Positions 36,671 to 45,679 of a stretch of 64,000 bases of DNA are shown piece by piece. The translations under genes and the position numbers were made by a program. Position 1 is the first letter of the stretch. Each line of letters opens with the position of its first letter. The notes beneath the pieces are model-generated. The model made no database searches. It was not told the DNA's origin and saw only the letters and a list, made by a program, of their open reading frames with translations. The stretch is taken from the NCBI RefSeq assembly GCF_001043055.1, contig NZ_JYLF01000008.1, forward strand, positions 124,001-188,000, written 5' to 3'. This DNA comes from Pseudomonas weihenstephanensis (lineage in GTDB: Bacteria; Pseudomonadota; Gammaproteobacteria; Pseudomonadales; Pseudomonadaceae).

Positions 36671-37624
36671 ATGAAGCTGCCCTTTGCTGGACGTCTTCTC
36701 GCTGTCGCCATGTTGGCGGCGACCTCTTTATCCCTTCCTGTTGCCCACGCAGATACCCCTGAGAAACCGAAGGTCGGCCTCGTGATGAAGTCGCTGGCCA
36801 ATGAGTTCTTCGTCACCATGGCCGATGGCGCCAAGGCTTATCAACAACAGCATCCGGCTGATTTCGACTTGATCTCCAACGGAATCAAGAACGAAACCGA
36901 CACCGCGGGTCAGGTCGACATCATCAATCAGATGATCATCGCCAAAGTCGACGGGCTGGTTATTGCGCCAGCAGACTCCAAGGCGCTGATCTCGACCATT
37001 GATAAAGCTCGCAAAGCCGGCATCGTGGTGGTCAATATCGACAATCAGCTAGACCCTCAAGTGTTGAAAGCCAAGCACCTGGATGTGCCATTTGTCGGGC
37101 CTAACAACCGTGATGGCGCGCGTAAGGTGGGCGAGTTTCTGGCGGCCAAACTGAGCGCGGGGGACGAGGTTGGAATTATTGAGGGGGTGTCGACCACCAC
37201 CAACGCCCAGCAGCGCACAGCTGGCTTCAAGGACGCCATGCAAGCGGCGCAGATGAACGTGGTCTCGGTGCAATCGGGGGATTGGGAGATTGATGGCGGT
37301 AACAAGAAAGCGGCTGCCATGCTCAGCGAATACCCGAACATAAAAGCGCTGCTGGCTGGTAACGACAGCATGGCGATCGGTGCGGTCTCGGCCATTCGGG
37401 CGGCGGGCAAGACCGGTAAGGTGTTGGTGGTGGGGTATGACAATATCGATGCCATCAAACCGATGCTCAAGGATGGTCGTGTCGTTGCCACTGCGGATCA
37501 GGCTGCTACCCAACAGGCAGTTTTTGGTATCGAAACGGCGCTCAAACTGATCAAGAAAGAGCCGGTTGAAAACCTCAAAGAGGGTGTGATTGATACCCCG
37601 GTTCAACTGGTCACCCAACCTTAA
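36671..37624 (+). CDS. rbsB: Ribose ABC transporter, periplasmic binding protein
   Basis: 317 residues with a Sec signal (MKLPFAGRLLAVAMLAATSL, cleaved after AHA). It belongs to the pentose/hexose-binding family related to LacI effector domains: KPKVGLVMKSLANEFFVTM opens the first lobe, and DGLVIAPADSKAL and LLAGNDSMAIGAVSAIRAAG are typical of RbsB-type proteins. GGAG precedes the ATG. First gene of rbsBACRKD. A hairpin separates it from rbsA, which fits higher expression of the binding protein. Confidence 0.93.
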   Translation: MKLPFAGRLLAVAMLAATSLSLPVAHADTPEKPKVGLVMKSLANEFFVTMADGAKAYQQQHPADFDLISNGIKNETDTAGQVDIINQMIIAKVDGLVIAPADSKALISTIDKARKAGIVVVNIDNQLDPQVLKAKHLDVPFVGPNNRDGARKVGEFLAAKLSAGDEVGIIEGVSTTTNAQQRTAGFKDAMQAAQMNVVSVQSGDWEIDGGNKKAAAMLSEYPNIKALLAGNDSMAIGAVSAIRAAGKTGKVLVVGYDNIDAIKPMLKDGRVVATADQAATQQAVFGIETALKLIKKEPVENLKEGVIDTPVQLVTQP

Positions 37625-37639
37625 ATTTCCCCCTGCCCG

Positions 37640-37667
37640 GAGCACCTGTTCGGTTGAGCAGGTGTTC
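37640..37667 (+). promoter_or_regulatory. Intercistronic hairpin rbsB-rbsA
   Basis: A nine-base stem (37640-37648 with 37659-37667, one G-U pair) has a ten-base loop and lies between rbsB and rbsA. Hairpins here commonly stabilise the binding-protein message or reduce read-through; that role is inferred. Confidence 0.55.
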
Positions 37668-37678
37668 GGAGATGCTCT

Positions 37679-39232
37679 ATGACGACTCCTGTAGCCGGAG
37701 TGGCCCTTTCAGTCAGCGGGATTGGTAAAACCTATACGCAGCCTGTGTTGAGCGGCATCGATTTGACCCTGAATCGTGGCGAAGTGCTGGCGTTGACCGG
37801 TGAAAATGGTGCCGGCAAAAGTACGCTGTCGAAAATCATCGGCGGCCTGGAAACGCCTACCACCGGCCAGATGCAGTTCAATGGCCAGCCTTATACGCCA
37901 GGCAGCCGGGCGCAGGCTGAGCGCCTGGGTGTGCGCATGGTCATGCAAGAACTCAATCTGCTGCCGACACTGACGGTGGCTGAGAATCTGTTTCTCGATA
38001 ATCTGCCCAGCCGTGGGGGGTGGATCAGCCGTAAAAAGCTGCGCCAGGCGGCGATTGAAGCAATGGCGCACGTTGGGCTTGAAGCGATAGACCCCGATAC
38101 ATTGGTAGGAGAATTGGGCGTTGGCCATCAGCAGATGGTCGAAATTGCGCGCAATTTGATCGGCGACTGCCATGTGCTGATTCTCGACGAACCCACGGCC
38201 ATGCTCACCGGTCGTGAGGTTGAGCTGTTATTTGTGCAGATCGCGCAACTGCAAGCGCGCGGGGTTGCCATCGTCTACATCTCGCATCGCCTTGAAGAGC
38301 TGGCACGGGTGGCGCAGCGCATTGCGGTATTGCGTGATGGTTGCCTGGTGTGTGTCGAGCCGATGGCCAATTACGACAGCCAGCAACTGGTCAACCTGAT
38401 GGTGGGGCGAGAGCTGGGTGATCATCTGGATATGGGGTCTCGCCAGCGTGGGGCGCCTGTGTTGCAGGTGAAGGGGCTGGGTCGCTCGAACAAAGTGCTG
38501 GATGTCTCTTTTGAGGTCCGAAAGGGCGAGATTTTTGGTGTTTCTGGCTTGATCGGGGCAGGGCGCACCGAGCTTTTGCGCCTGATTTATGGCGCAGACA
38601 CCGCTGACAGCGGTTCGGTAGCCGTGGGTTCGCCTTTGCAGGTGGTGCGTATCCGTTCGCCGGTTGACGCGGTTAAGCAGGGCATCGCCCTGATCACCGA
38701 AGACCGCAAAGGCGAAGGCTTGCTCATGAGTCAATCCATCGGCGCCAATGTCGGCCTGGGCAATATGGCTCGCATCTCCCGCGCAGGGGTTGTTAACGGT
38801 ATTGCTCAAGACGCTCTGGCTCAGCGTCAGATAGACGCGATGGGCATTCGCAGCTCCGGGCCTGATCAAATGGTTGCGCAATTGTCGGGCGGCAATCAGC
38901 AGAAGGTCGTCATCGGCCGCTGGCTAGAACGCGACTGCACCGTATTACTGTTTGACGAACCTACCCGCGGCATTGATATCGGCGCCAAATTCGATATTTA
39001 TCGTTTGCTGGGTGAGCTAACGCGCCAAGGCAAAGCGTTGGTGGTGGTGTCCAGTGATTTACGTGAGCTGATGCTGATTTGTGATCGGATCGGCGTGCTC
39101 TCTGCCGGGCGTTTGATCGACACCTTCGAGCGCGAGTCCTGGAGTCAGGAGCAACTGCTGGCTGCAGCATTTGCCGGTTATCAAAAACACGATGCGTTAC
39201 TCACGCCAGTAACGCCAAAGGATGCGTCATGA
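37679..39232 (+). CDS. rbsA: Ribose ABC transporter, double ATPase
   Basis: 517 residues with two ATPase domains, as usual for sugar importers of the RbsA/MglA type. Domain 1 has Walker A GENGAGKSTL near residue 42 and Walker B VLILDEPTAML. Domain 2 has a degenerate Walker A GLIGAGRTELL near 290, LSGGNQQKVVIGRWL and LLFDEPTRGIDIG. It drives ribose import through RbsC. It overlaps rbsC by four bases (ATGA). Confidence 0.94.
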   Translation: MTTPVAGVALSVSGIGKTYTQPVLSGIDLTLNRGEVLALTGENGAGKSTLSKIIGGLETPTTGQMQFNGQPYTPGSRAQAERLGVRMVMQELNLLPTLTVAENLFLDNLPSRGGWISRKKLRQAAIEAMAHVGLEAIDPDTLVGELGVGHQQMVEIARNLIGDCHVLILDEPTAMLTGREVELLFVQIAQLQARGVAIVYISHRLEELARVAQRIAVLRDGCLVCVEPMANYDSQQLVNLMVGRELGDHLDMGSRQRGAPVLQVKGLGRSNKVLDVSFEVRKGEIFGVSGLIGAGRTELLRLIYGADTADSGSVAVGSPLQVVRIRSPVDAVKQGIALITEDRKGEGLLMSQSIGANVGLGNMARISRAGVVNGIAQDALAQRQIDAMGIRSSGPDQMVAQLSGGNQQKVVIGRWLERDCTVLLFDEPTRGIDIGAKFDIYRLLGELTRQGKALVVVSSDLRELMLICDRIGVLSAGRLIDTFERESWSQEQLLAAAFAGYQKHDALLTPVTPKDAS

Positions 39233-40206
39233 AAACGGCTGCCTCGGTGCACAAAGCTGCACACAATTTCTATGGGATGGGGACGTACTTGGGGTTGGCG
39301 GGGGCTTTGCTGGGCATGGTGGTGTTGTTCTCCAGCCTCAGTGATCACTTCTTTTCCTATGACACCCTGAGCACATTGGCCAACCAGATCCCGGACCTGA
39401 TGGTGCTCGCGGTCGGTATGACGTTCGTGCTGATTATCGGCGGCATCGACTTGTCGGTGGGTTCGGTACTGGCGCTGGCAGCCTCGGTGGTAAGCGTGGC
39501 AATACTCGGCTGGGGGTGGGGCGTGTTGCCTGCTGCGTTGCTGGGTATGGGGTGCGCGGCATTGGCCGGAACGATCACGGGTTCGATCACCGTTGCCTGG
39601 CGTATTCCCTCGTTCATCGTGTCACTGGGTGTGCTGGAAATGGCGCGTGGCGCGGCGTATCAAATGACAGGCTCGCGCACGGCTTATATCGGTGACGCCT
39701 TTGCATGGCTGTCCAACCCGATTGCGTTTGGCATCGCGCCTTCATTCATCATCGCTTTACTGGTGATCCTGATGGCTCAAGCAGTACTGACCCGAACGGT
39801 ATTTGGTCGTTACCTGATCGCCATTGGTACCAACGAAGAGGCGGTGCGGCTGGCGGGTATCAACCCCAAACCTTATAAGGTGCTGGTGTTCAGTCTGATG
39901 GGTTTACTGGCTGGCGTGGCGGCGTTGTTCCAGGTTTCGCGTCTTGAGGCCGCAGATCCCAATGCGGGCTCTGGCCTTGAATTGCAGGTCATTGCTGCCG
40001 TGGTGATCGGCGGCACAAGCTTGATGGGCGGACGTGGCTCGGTCATCAGCACGTTTTTTGGTGTGCTGATTATTTCGGTGCTGGCGGCCGGATTGGCCCA
40101 AATCGGCGCAACGGAGCCGACCAAGCGTATTATTACCGGTGCTGTCATTGTGATAGCAGTGATTCTGGACACTTACCGCAGTCAACGAGCACGTCGACGG
40201 AATTAA
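39229..40206 (+). CDS. rbsC: Ribose ABC transporter, permease
   Basis: 325-residue inner-membrane permease of the BPD_transp_2 family with eight to ten hydrophobic stretches. Marks include GMTFVLIIGGIDLSVGSVLAL, the EAARLAGI-like helix (NEEAVRLAGINPKPYK) that contacts the ATPase, and AVVIGGTSLMGGRGSV. Translationally coupled to rbsA by ATGA and followed four bases later by rbsR. Confidence 0.94.
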   Translation: MKTAASVHKAAHNFYGMGTYLGLAGALLGMVVLFSSLSDHFFSYDTLSTLANQIPDLMVLAVGMTFVLIIGGIDLSVGSVLALAASVVSVAILGWGWGVLPAALLGMGCAALAGTITGSITVAWRIPSFIVSLGVLEMARGAAYQMTGSRTAYIGDAFAWLSNPIAFGIAPSFIIALLVILMAQAVLTRTVFGRYLIAIGTNEEAVRLAGINPKPYKVLVFSLMGLLAGVAALFQVSRLEAADPNAGSGLELQVIAAVVIGGTSLMGGRGSVISTFFGVLIISVLAAGLAQIGATEPTKRIITGAVIVIAVILDTYRSQRARRRN

Positions 40207-40209
40207 GCA

Positions 40210-41241
40210 ATGGCAACGATTAAAGATGTCGCGGCACTGGCAGGGATTTCCTACACAACGGTCTCTCATGTGTTGAACAAAACGCGTCCTGTGAGTGAAC
40301 CCGTGCGGTTGAAAGTGGAAGAGGCCATTGCGCGCCTTGACTACGTGCCCAGCGCTGTCGCTCGTTCCTTGAAGGCCAAAAGCACGGCAACCATTGGCCT
40401 GCTGGTTGCCAATAGCCTCAACCCCTATTTCGCTGAGTTGGCGCGGGGCATCGAGGATTATTGCGAGCGCAACAATTACTGCGTGATCCTGTGTAATTGC
40501 GACGATGACCCCGACAAGCAACGCAGCTATTTGCGCGTGTTGCTGGAAAAACGCGTCGATGGGCTGGTGGTCGCCTCTGCGGGGGGGAATGCGGGCCTTG
40601 CCAGCGGGTTGGCGGGGGTTCGCACACCGATGGTGATCGTCGACCGCAGCCTTGAAGGCATAGATGCCGATCTGGTGCGAATCGATCACGAGCAGGGCGC
40701 TTATCTCGCTACACGGCACCTGCTTGATCTGGGGCATCGCGCAATCGCGTGCATTGGCGGGCCAGCCATCACTAGCGTGGCCCACATGCGCAAGGCCGGT
40801 TATCTGCGTGCGCTGAGCGAGGCGGGCGTGACACCCAACGACGACTGGATGATCGAGAGTGACTTCAGTTGTACGGGTGGCTATGAGGCGGCGGGCCGCT
40901 TGTTGAGCGGCGGCAGGCCGTCGGCCATTTTTGCGTGCAACGACATGATGGGTATTGGTGTGCTGCGCGCAGCTGCCGAGCGGCACATTCGGGTGCCCGA
41001 GCAGTTGTCTGTCATCGGTTTTGATGATGTGCAAATGAGCCGTTATGTGTACCCGGCCTTGACCACGGTGGGGCAGTCGATCCTGCAACTGGGTGAAACC
41101 GCCGCACAGGTTTTATTACGACGTATTGCTACACCGCAGCAGGCCGTCGAACAGTTGATTGTTGCGCCCAGCATCGTATTGCGAGAGTCCACAGGGCCGT
41201 ACGACGTAGCCTTGCAATACCCACAGCAATCCAATGGATGA
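40210..41241 (+). CDS. rbsR: LacI-family ribose operon repressor
   Basis: 343 residues. The N-terminal helix-turn-helix reads ATIKDVAALAGISYTTVSHV, with the hinge helix SAVARSLKAKSTATIG around residues 50-60. The C-terminal ribose-binding-protein-like effector domain includes VDRSLEGIDADLVRIDHEQG and AIFACNDMMGIGVL. Its place between rbsC and rbsK and the palindromic operator ahead of rbsB make it the likely operon repressor, released by ribose. It overlaps the region upstream of rbsK closely (ten bases to the chosen rbsK start). Confidence 0.9.
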   Translation: MATIKDVAALAGISYTTVSHVLNKTRPVSEPVRLKVEEAIARLDYVPSAVARSLKAKSTATIGLLVANSLNPYFAELARGIEDYCERNNYCVILCNCDDDPDKQRSYLRVLLEKRVDGLVVASAGGNAGLASGLAGVRTPMVIVDRSLEGIDADLVRIDHEQGAYLATRHLLDLGHRAIACIGGPAITSVAHMRKAGYLRALSEAGVTPNDDWMIESDFSCTGGYEAAGRLLSGGRPSAIFACNDMMGIGVLRAAAERHIRVPEQLSVIGFDDVQMSRYVYPALTTVGQSILQLGETAAQVLLRRIATPQQAVEQLIVAPSIVLRESTGPYDVALQYPQQSNG

Positions 41242-41251
41242 GTGTCGATAC

Positions 41252-42172
41252 ATGCAAGCAAATGTCGTAGTGGTTGGCAGTCTGAATATGGATCTGGTAA
41301 CGCGTACCGAGCGATTGCCTCAACCGGGCGAGACGCTCTTTGGTCATTCATTGGCGACCGTGCACGGGGGCAAAGGGGCTAATCAGGCGGTTGCAGCGGC
41401 GAGGCTTGGCGCGCAGGTGGCGATGATAGGGTGCGTGGGCAGTGACGCGTACGGCCTGCAATTGCGCGAGGGGCTGTTGGCCGAACAGATTGATTGCCAA
41501 GGTGTGCGTAACGTTGAAGGTGGCGTCAGTGGCGTGGCGTTGATTGTGGTCGATGCCAACAGTCAGAACACCATCGTGGTCGTGCCGGGTACTAATGCGT
41601 GCCTGGTGTCTCAAGACATTGATGCGTGTGATAGCGCATTGCAAAAAGCCGATGTGATTGTGTGTCAGCTTGAGGTGCCAATGAGCACTGTGGGTTACAC
41701 GCTCGATCGGGGGCGAGCGCTGAATAAAACCGTCATTCTCAACCCGGCGCCGGCCAGCGGCCCATTGCCGGTTGAGTGGTATGACGCTGTTGATTATTTG
41801 ATTCCCAATGAAAGTGAAGCGCAGGCACTCAGCGGTGTGGTTGTCGACTCACTCGACTCAGCCGAATTGGCGGCGCGCACGTTGATGGGGTTCGGTGCAG
41901 GCAAGGTCATTGTCACGCTTGGCGCTCAGGGCGCTCTGTTTGTCAGCGAGCAACGGGCGGTGCATTTTGCGGCGCCCAAGGTGCTGGCGGTTGACGCGAC
42001 GGCCGCTGGCGACACCTTTGTCGGTGCGTTTTCTGCCGCACTGGCCGCTGGTCGTAGCGAGGATCAAGCCATCCGATTTGCCCAGGTGGCGGCGGCCTTG
42101 TCGGTCACACGCTCAGGCGCTCAACCCTCTATTCCTTATTTATCGGACGTTGAGGGGTTTTCACCGTCATGA
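41252..42172 (+). CDS. rbsK: Ribokinase
   Basis: 306 residues; phosphorylates ribose at O5. PfkB-family marks: VVVGSLNMDLVTRTERLPQPG at the sugar-binding end in outline, GGKGANQAVAAARLGA (signature 1) and VDATAAGDTFVGAFSAAL (signature 2, with the catalytic Asp in AAGD). I chose the ATG at 41252, which matches family N-termini; a Met six codons earlier lies inside rbsR. The stop overlaps rbsD by ATGA. Confidence 0.94.
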   Translation: MQANVVVVGSLNMDLVTRTERLPQPGETLFGHSLATVHGGKGANQAVAAARLGAQVAMIGCVGSDAYGLQLREGLLAEQIDCQGVRNVEGGVSGVALIVVDANSQNTIVVVPGTNACLVSQDIDACDSALQKADVIVCQLEVPMSTVGYTLDRGRALNKTVILNPAPASGPLPVEWYDAVDYLIPNESEAQALSGVVVDSLDSAELAARTLMGFGAGKVIVTLGAQGALFVSEQRAVHFAAPKVLAVDATAAGDTFVGAFSAALAAGRSEDQAIRFAQVAAALSVTRSGAQPSIPYLSDVEGFSPS

Positions 42173-42573
42173 AAAAGACGCCTTTATTGAATATTGCGCT
42201 TTCCCGGCTCATTGCATCGTTGGGCCATGGAGACATCGTGGTGATTGCAGATGCCGGTTTGCCGGTGCCCAAAGGTGTTGAGTTGATCGACCTGGCCTTG
42301 ACTCAAGGCGTGCCGGACTTCGCTAGCACCTTACGGACCGTATTGAGTGAAATGCAGGTGCAAAGCCATGCACTGGCCCACGAGCTGCTGCTGGTGCCCA
42401 GTGCCGCGCTGGACAGTATCGAGGCGCACGCAATTCGGACCGAGTTGGGGGGCAGGTGCCTGCTTTCACATGATGCGTTCAAAGACTTATGCCGGCAGGC
42501 AAAAGTGATCGTGCGTACGGGGGAGTGTCGTCCTTACAGCAATATCGCGTTGTTTGCGGGTGTTACATTTTAA
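42169..42573 (+). CDS. rbsD: D-ribose pyranase
   Basis: 134 residues; interconverts the pyranose and furanose forms of ribose so that ribokinase receives its substrate. The family motif SLGHGDIVVIADAGLPVP with the catalytic histidine near residue 20 is present, as are the C-terminal RTGECRPYSNIALFAGVTF residues. Coupled to rbsK by a four-base overlap. Confidence 0.95.
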   Translation: MKKTPLLNIALSRLIASLGHGDIVVIADAGLPVPKGVELIDLALTQGVPDFASTLRTVLSEMQVQSHALAHELLLVPSAALDSIEAHAIRTELGGRCLLSHDAFKDLCRQAKVIVRTGECRPYSNIALFAGVTF

Positions 42574-42598
42574 TAACGATCAATACAGGAATTCGGTT

Positions 42599-43627
42599 AT
42601 GCCACGCTTTACACCACGTCTGCCTCAAGTCATCAGGAGTGTCTTGTTTTTGTCAGCTATCACGCTTTCAAGTGCTCAGGCTGCAGAAAAGATAGATCTC
42701 ATCATCGACACCGATCCGGGGGCTGATGATGTGGTTGCTTTGCTGCTGGCACTGGCGTCTCCAGAGCAATTGAACGTGCGCGCGATTACCACGGTGGCCG
42801 GGAATGTGCGCCTGGATAAAACCTCGCGCAATGCGCGCCTGGCGCGTGAGTGGGCAGGGCGCGAAGAGATTCCGGTGTACGCGGGTGCGCCACGCCCACT
42901 GGTTCGCTCGCCTATCTACGCTGAGAACATTCATGGTCAGGAGGGCATAACGGGTGTGCCTGTGCATGAGCCTGCCAAAGGTCTTGAGTCCAAAAATGCA
43001 GTCAACTACCTGATCGAAACGCTTACGGCTGCCAAGCCTGGCAGTGTGACCATTGCCATGCTGGGGCCTCAGACCAATCTTGCGCTGGCGTTGACCCAGG
43101 CTCCTGGCATTGCCAAGGGCATTAAAGAAGTGGTGGTAATGGGAGGCGCGCACTTTAACGGCGGCAATATCACTCCGGTCGCAGAGTTCAATCTGTACGC
43201 AGATCCACATGCGGCCGATGTGGTGCTCAAAAGCGGGGTCAAGCTGACTTATATACCGCTGGATGTGACACACAAAATCCTCACCAGCGACGCGCGGTTA
43301 AAGCAAATTGCATCGTTGGGTAATACGGCCGGGAAGCTGGTAGGCGGTATTTTGAATGAATACGTGAAAGGGGATATGGAGCACTATGGTTTGCCAGGTG
43401 GACCGGTGCACGATGCCAGTGTTATCGCGTATTTACTGGAGCCTGGCTTGTTTACAGGGCGTGAAGTCAATCTTGTGATTGATACGCGCGAAGGCCCGAC
43501 GTTTGGTCAGACCATTGCTGATTGGTATAACACCTTAGATCAGCCAAAAAATGCATTTTGGGTCGAAAACGGAAACGCCCAAGGTTTTTTTGATTTGCTA
43601 ACGGCTCGTTTAGGGCGCTTGAAATAA
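42599..43627 (+). CDS. Exported nucleoside hydrolase
   Basis: 342 residues; inosine-uridine-preferring nucleoside hydrolase fold, cleaving nucleosides to base and free ribose. The calcium-binding motif IIDTDPGADD comes right after a cleavable leader, MPRFTPRLPQVIRSVLFLSA to AQA, so the enzyme should act in the periplasm. Later motifs are AMLGPQTNLALAL, EVVVMGGAHFNGGN and AEFNLYADPHAADVV. The start at 42599 follows ACAGGA; an upstream ATG (42554) lies inside rbsD. It ends the ribose operon, which suggests use of extracellular nucleosides as the ribose source. Confidence 0.9.
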   Translation: MPRFTPRLPQVIRSVLFLSAITLSSAQAAEKIDLIIDTDPGADDVVALLLALASPEQLNVRAITTVAGNVRLDKTSRNARLAREWAGREEIPVYAGAPRPLVRSPIYAENIHGQEGITGVPVHEPAKGLESKNAVNYLIETLTAAKPGSVTIAMLGPQTNLALALTQAPGIAKGIKEVVVMGGAHFNGGNITPVAEFNLYADPHAADVVLKSGVKLTYIPLDVTHKILTSDARLKQIASLGNTAGKLVGGILNEYVKGDMEHYGLPGGPVHDASVIAYLLEPGLFTGREVNLVIDTREGPTFGQTIADWYNTLDQPKNAFWVENGNAQGFFDLLTARLGRLK

Positions 43628-43635
43628 CCAGAAAG

Positions 43636-43657
43636 TGCGCAGACGCATGTCTGCGCA
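43636..43657. terminator. Hairpin after the ribose operon
   Basis: TGCGCAGAC (43636-43644) and GTCTGCGCA (43649-43657) form a perfect nine-base stem with a GCAT loop between two convergent genes. There is no clear U-tract. Confidence 0.5.
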
Positions 43658-43660
43658 ACG

Positions 43661-43855
43661 TCATGTTGCGCGGGACATGTCTCCATACTTCTCGAAAATC
43701 TGGCTGACAAATACGTGCGCAGCGTCTTTCCCCAGCGCCTTGACCAGCAGATCAATCCCGATAATCGCCAGTTCTTCAGGGGTGCCCGGGCTGTATGAAC
43801 ACTGGCCTTGAGACCACTTTGCCTTGATGTTTGCGTCAATCGTGACCGTGATCAT
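43661..43855 (-). CDS. Small hypothetical protein (64 residues)
   Basis: MITVTIDANIKAKWSQ opens a soluble 64-residue protein with a possible helical second half (EELAIIGIDLLVKALGKDAA). It begins just below a GAGATAACC region; a GATAACC precedes the ATG and no strong ribosome site is seen. I do not recognise the family. The even codon use and compact position between genes favour a real gene. Confidence 0.5.
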   Translation of the reverse strand: MITVTIDANIKAKWSQGQCSYSPGTPEELAIIGIDLLVKALGKDAAHVFVSQIFEKYGDMSRAT

Positions 43856-43996
43856 GGTTATCTCATGGCGTTTAAAACCGCGATTTTAGCAAAATGCTAT
43901 CGATAAGCCACCAGCGTTGGAGGCCGTCGTGCCCCAATCCTTAGGCCCATCAGTGACGGGTGCGTGTCACACTTGGCCTTTTTGAGGGGCAGGTGG

Positions 43997-44305
43997 ATGA
44001 TAAGCATTGATTTGAACAAAGCGGATGCGCTCACCATTGACGCCGTACGCCAGTTGCTGGCCTCTGCCAGCGATGATGTGCATACGCAGTTGCGCGTAAC
44101 GAAAGCAGGCATTGCGTATCTGTCTGTCGGCGTCGTAGGTGGAGCCGATATCGACGGGCTGCTGTTCAGGCTGGAAACCTGGGCGGCAGGGTCGGGGTAC
44201 GTGGGCAACGTTGCGGCCAGCGATGAGGTTTGGGTGATGCAGATTTTCAATGCGCTCAAAGAGAACTGGCCCAATCCTGCTTTTGACTACATTGACGTGT
44301 ACTAG
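43997..44305 (+). CDS. Hypothetical protein (102 residues)
   Basis: The chosen start MISIDLNKADALTID at 43997 follows GGGGCAGG; an earlier in-frame Met is possible. The protein looks soluble, with DAVRQLLASASDDVHTQLRV and a C-terminal EVWVMQIFNALKENWPNP. No motif or signal peptide is visible and I do not recognise the family. Confidence 0.55.
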   Translation: MISIDLNKADALTIDAVRQLLASASDDVHTQLRVTKAGIAYLSVGVVGGADIDGLLFRLETWAAGSGYVGNVAASDEVWVMQIFNALKENWPNPAFDYIDVY

Positions 44306-44467
44306 AGCGTGCACACATGCCGTGACGATTGTGGCTGAGCAATAGCCAATTTTTCGTTCAGAATCACGCGCCTTTCGGTCATGAGGTGTTTTGTTGCTTT
44401 GTGCCGTGCAACCTCTTTGCGATACAGCTGTCGCAAAGGCTTCGCTCATTCAATTTAAGGAGGTTTC

Positions 44468-44776
44468 ATGTCCTGGAAGCTAATGCCATTGGGTTCGTTG
44501 TTGGCGGTGCTGGTCTTATCTGGCTGCACCACACCGAGTTCTGACAACGAGGTGACACAAGACGCTGGACACCGCCGGTGCGACGCTCAAGCCGCAGCGT
44601 TTGTGATCGGTAAAAAAGCCTCCTCTGAGCTTCTGGAGCAGGCTCGAGTCAAGGCCGGGGCGCAGAATGCGCGCATTCTGGGGCCGCACGACGTTATGAC
44701 GCTGGAATATCGTTCTGATCGACTGAACCTGAATGCCGACGATAACGCGATCATTACGCGCGTGAATTGCGGTTAG
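44468..44776 (+). CDS. I78-family peptidase inhibitor-like lipoprotein
   Basis: 102 residues. The N-terminus MSWKLMPLGSLLAVLVLSGC is a lipoprotein signal with lipobox LSGC. The mature part has CDAQAAAFVIGKKASSELLE, then ARVKAGAQNARILGP and the end ITRVNCG, which match the potato-inhibitor-like I78 family seen in Pseudomonas. Members are presumed serine protease inhibitors kept at the envelope. AGGAGG precedes the ATG. A strong terminator follows. Confidence 0.82.
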   Translation: MSWKLMPLGSLLAVLVLSGCTTPSSDNEVTQDAGHRRCDAQAAAFVIGKKASSELLEQARVKAGAQNARILGPHDVMTLEYRSDRLNLNADDNAIITRVNCG

Positions 44777-44805
44777 GCGCAGCGGTTTAGCGTTCTATCA
44801 GGCAT

Positions 44806-44837
44806 AAAAAACCCCGTCACATGGACGGGGTTTTTTT
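44806..44837. terminator. Terminator between the I78 lipoprotein and csp gene
   Basis: The arm AAAAAACCCCGTC (44806-44818) pairs perfectly with GACGGGGTTTTTT (44824-44836). It serves both convergent genes. Confidence 0.92.
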
Positions 44838-44850
44838 GTTCGAAGGAGAT

Positions 44851-45063
44851 TTACTCCGGACGAACCTGCGCAGCTTGCATACCCTTTTGGCCTTTCTCAG
44901 CCACGAAGGAAACAGTCTGGCCTTCTTTCAGGCTTTTGAAACCGTCGCTTTCGATAGCTTTGAAGTGTACGAACAGGTCGTCACCGCCACCTTGAGGAGT
45001 GATGAAGCCGAAGCCTTTTTCATCGTTGAACCATTTTACGGTGCCGGTTTGGCGATTAGACAT
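44851..45063 (-). CDS. Cold-shock RNA-binding protein (CspA family)
   Basis: 70-residue OB-fold protein, MSNRQTGTVKWFNDEKGFGF at the start, with RNP1 KGFGFI and RNP2 LFVHF. Binds single-stranded RNA/DNA and melts secondary structure. It is close to the Pseudomonas CapB/CspA paralogs; which paralog it is cannot be fixed here. GGAGATAC lies before the ATG. Confidence 0.94.
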   Translation of the reverse strand: MSNRQTGTVKWFNDEKGFGFITPQGGGDDLFVHFKAIESDGFKSLKEGQTVSFVAEKGQKGMQAAQVRPE

Positions 45064-45337
45064 GGTGTATCTCCAAGAAACTTATATTTTCAGTAGTACT
45101 GTGTTGCTCAGGCCAACTGGGCACACTTGGCTATCATAGTCGAAATGTACGGTTTGGAACCCCCCCTGAGTCACAGTTTGCACAATTGTTAGCGTGTATG
45201 TGTTGCTGAAAACCGCCATGGCCCCCATTTTATGGGGGCTTGGGGTCGAAAAACGCTTTAAAAAAAAGCTGCTGTGAATGATTTTTTTTTTAAAGATAAG
45301 TGCTTTTTAAGTCGTTTTTACTCACGAAAGCACTTGC
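45064..45337 (-). other. Leader region of the csp gene, no gene seen
   Basis: 274 bases with no supported frame. It is rich in A and T runs (45258-45300) and would form the long 5' leader common for cold-shock genes. A paired AAGTGCTT / AAGCACTT sequence near 45297-45335 may end the upstream gene. Confidence 0.35.
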
Positions 45338-45658
45338 TCAGCCTTTGGTCGCGGGCTTTTTCTCAGCGCGGCAGGTCTGAATTGCATCCAGGGCTTTGGT
45401 GCGTAGTTCGACACTAGGCTGAGTGGTCTTGCTCATTAGCTGCGTGATTTCGGCAGTCGAAAACTTTTCGGATAATTTGTCAGCACCGCAGGCGCAATGC
45501 TGTTGAGCTGTCTTTACATCGACGCTTTGGCTGGCGGCTGCAACGCAGTCCTTCATGTAGTCATTTTTAGCGCCTGCAGGCCAGTTATCGGCGTGAGCGC
45601 TTAAAGGAATAAGCAGTGCCAGAGGGGCAGCGAAAGCAAACAGAGGATTCAAGCGCAT
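45338..45658 (-). CDS. Small exported protein with conserved cysteines
   Basis: 106 residues from MRLNPLFAFAAPLALLIPLS with a Sec signal ending SAHA. The mature part has three or four cysteines (DCVAAAS, HCACGADKL, QTCRAEKK) and helical segments. GGAGCATC lies before this ATG. I do not recognise a named family, but such periplasmic cysteine-containing proteins are widespread in Pseudomonas. Confidence 0.65.
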   Translation of the reverse strand: MRLNPLFAFAAPLALLIPLSAHADNWPAGAKNDYMKDCVAAASQSVDVKTAQQHCACGADKLSEKFSTAEITQLMSKTTQPSVELRTKALDAIQTCRAEKKPATKG

Positions 45659-45679
45659 GTGATGCTCCTTCTTGGACAT

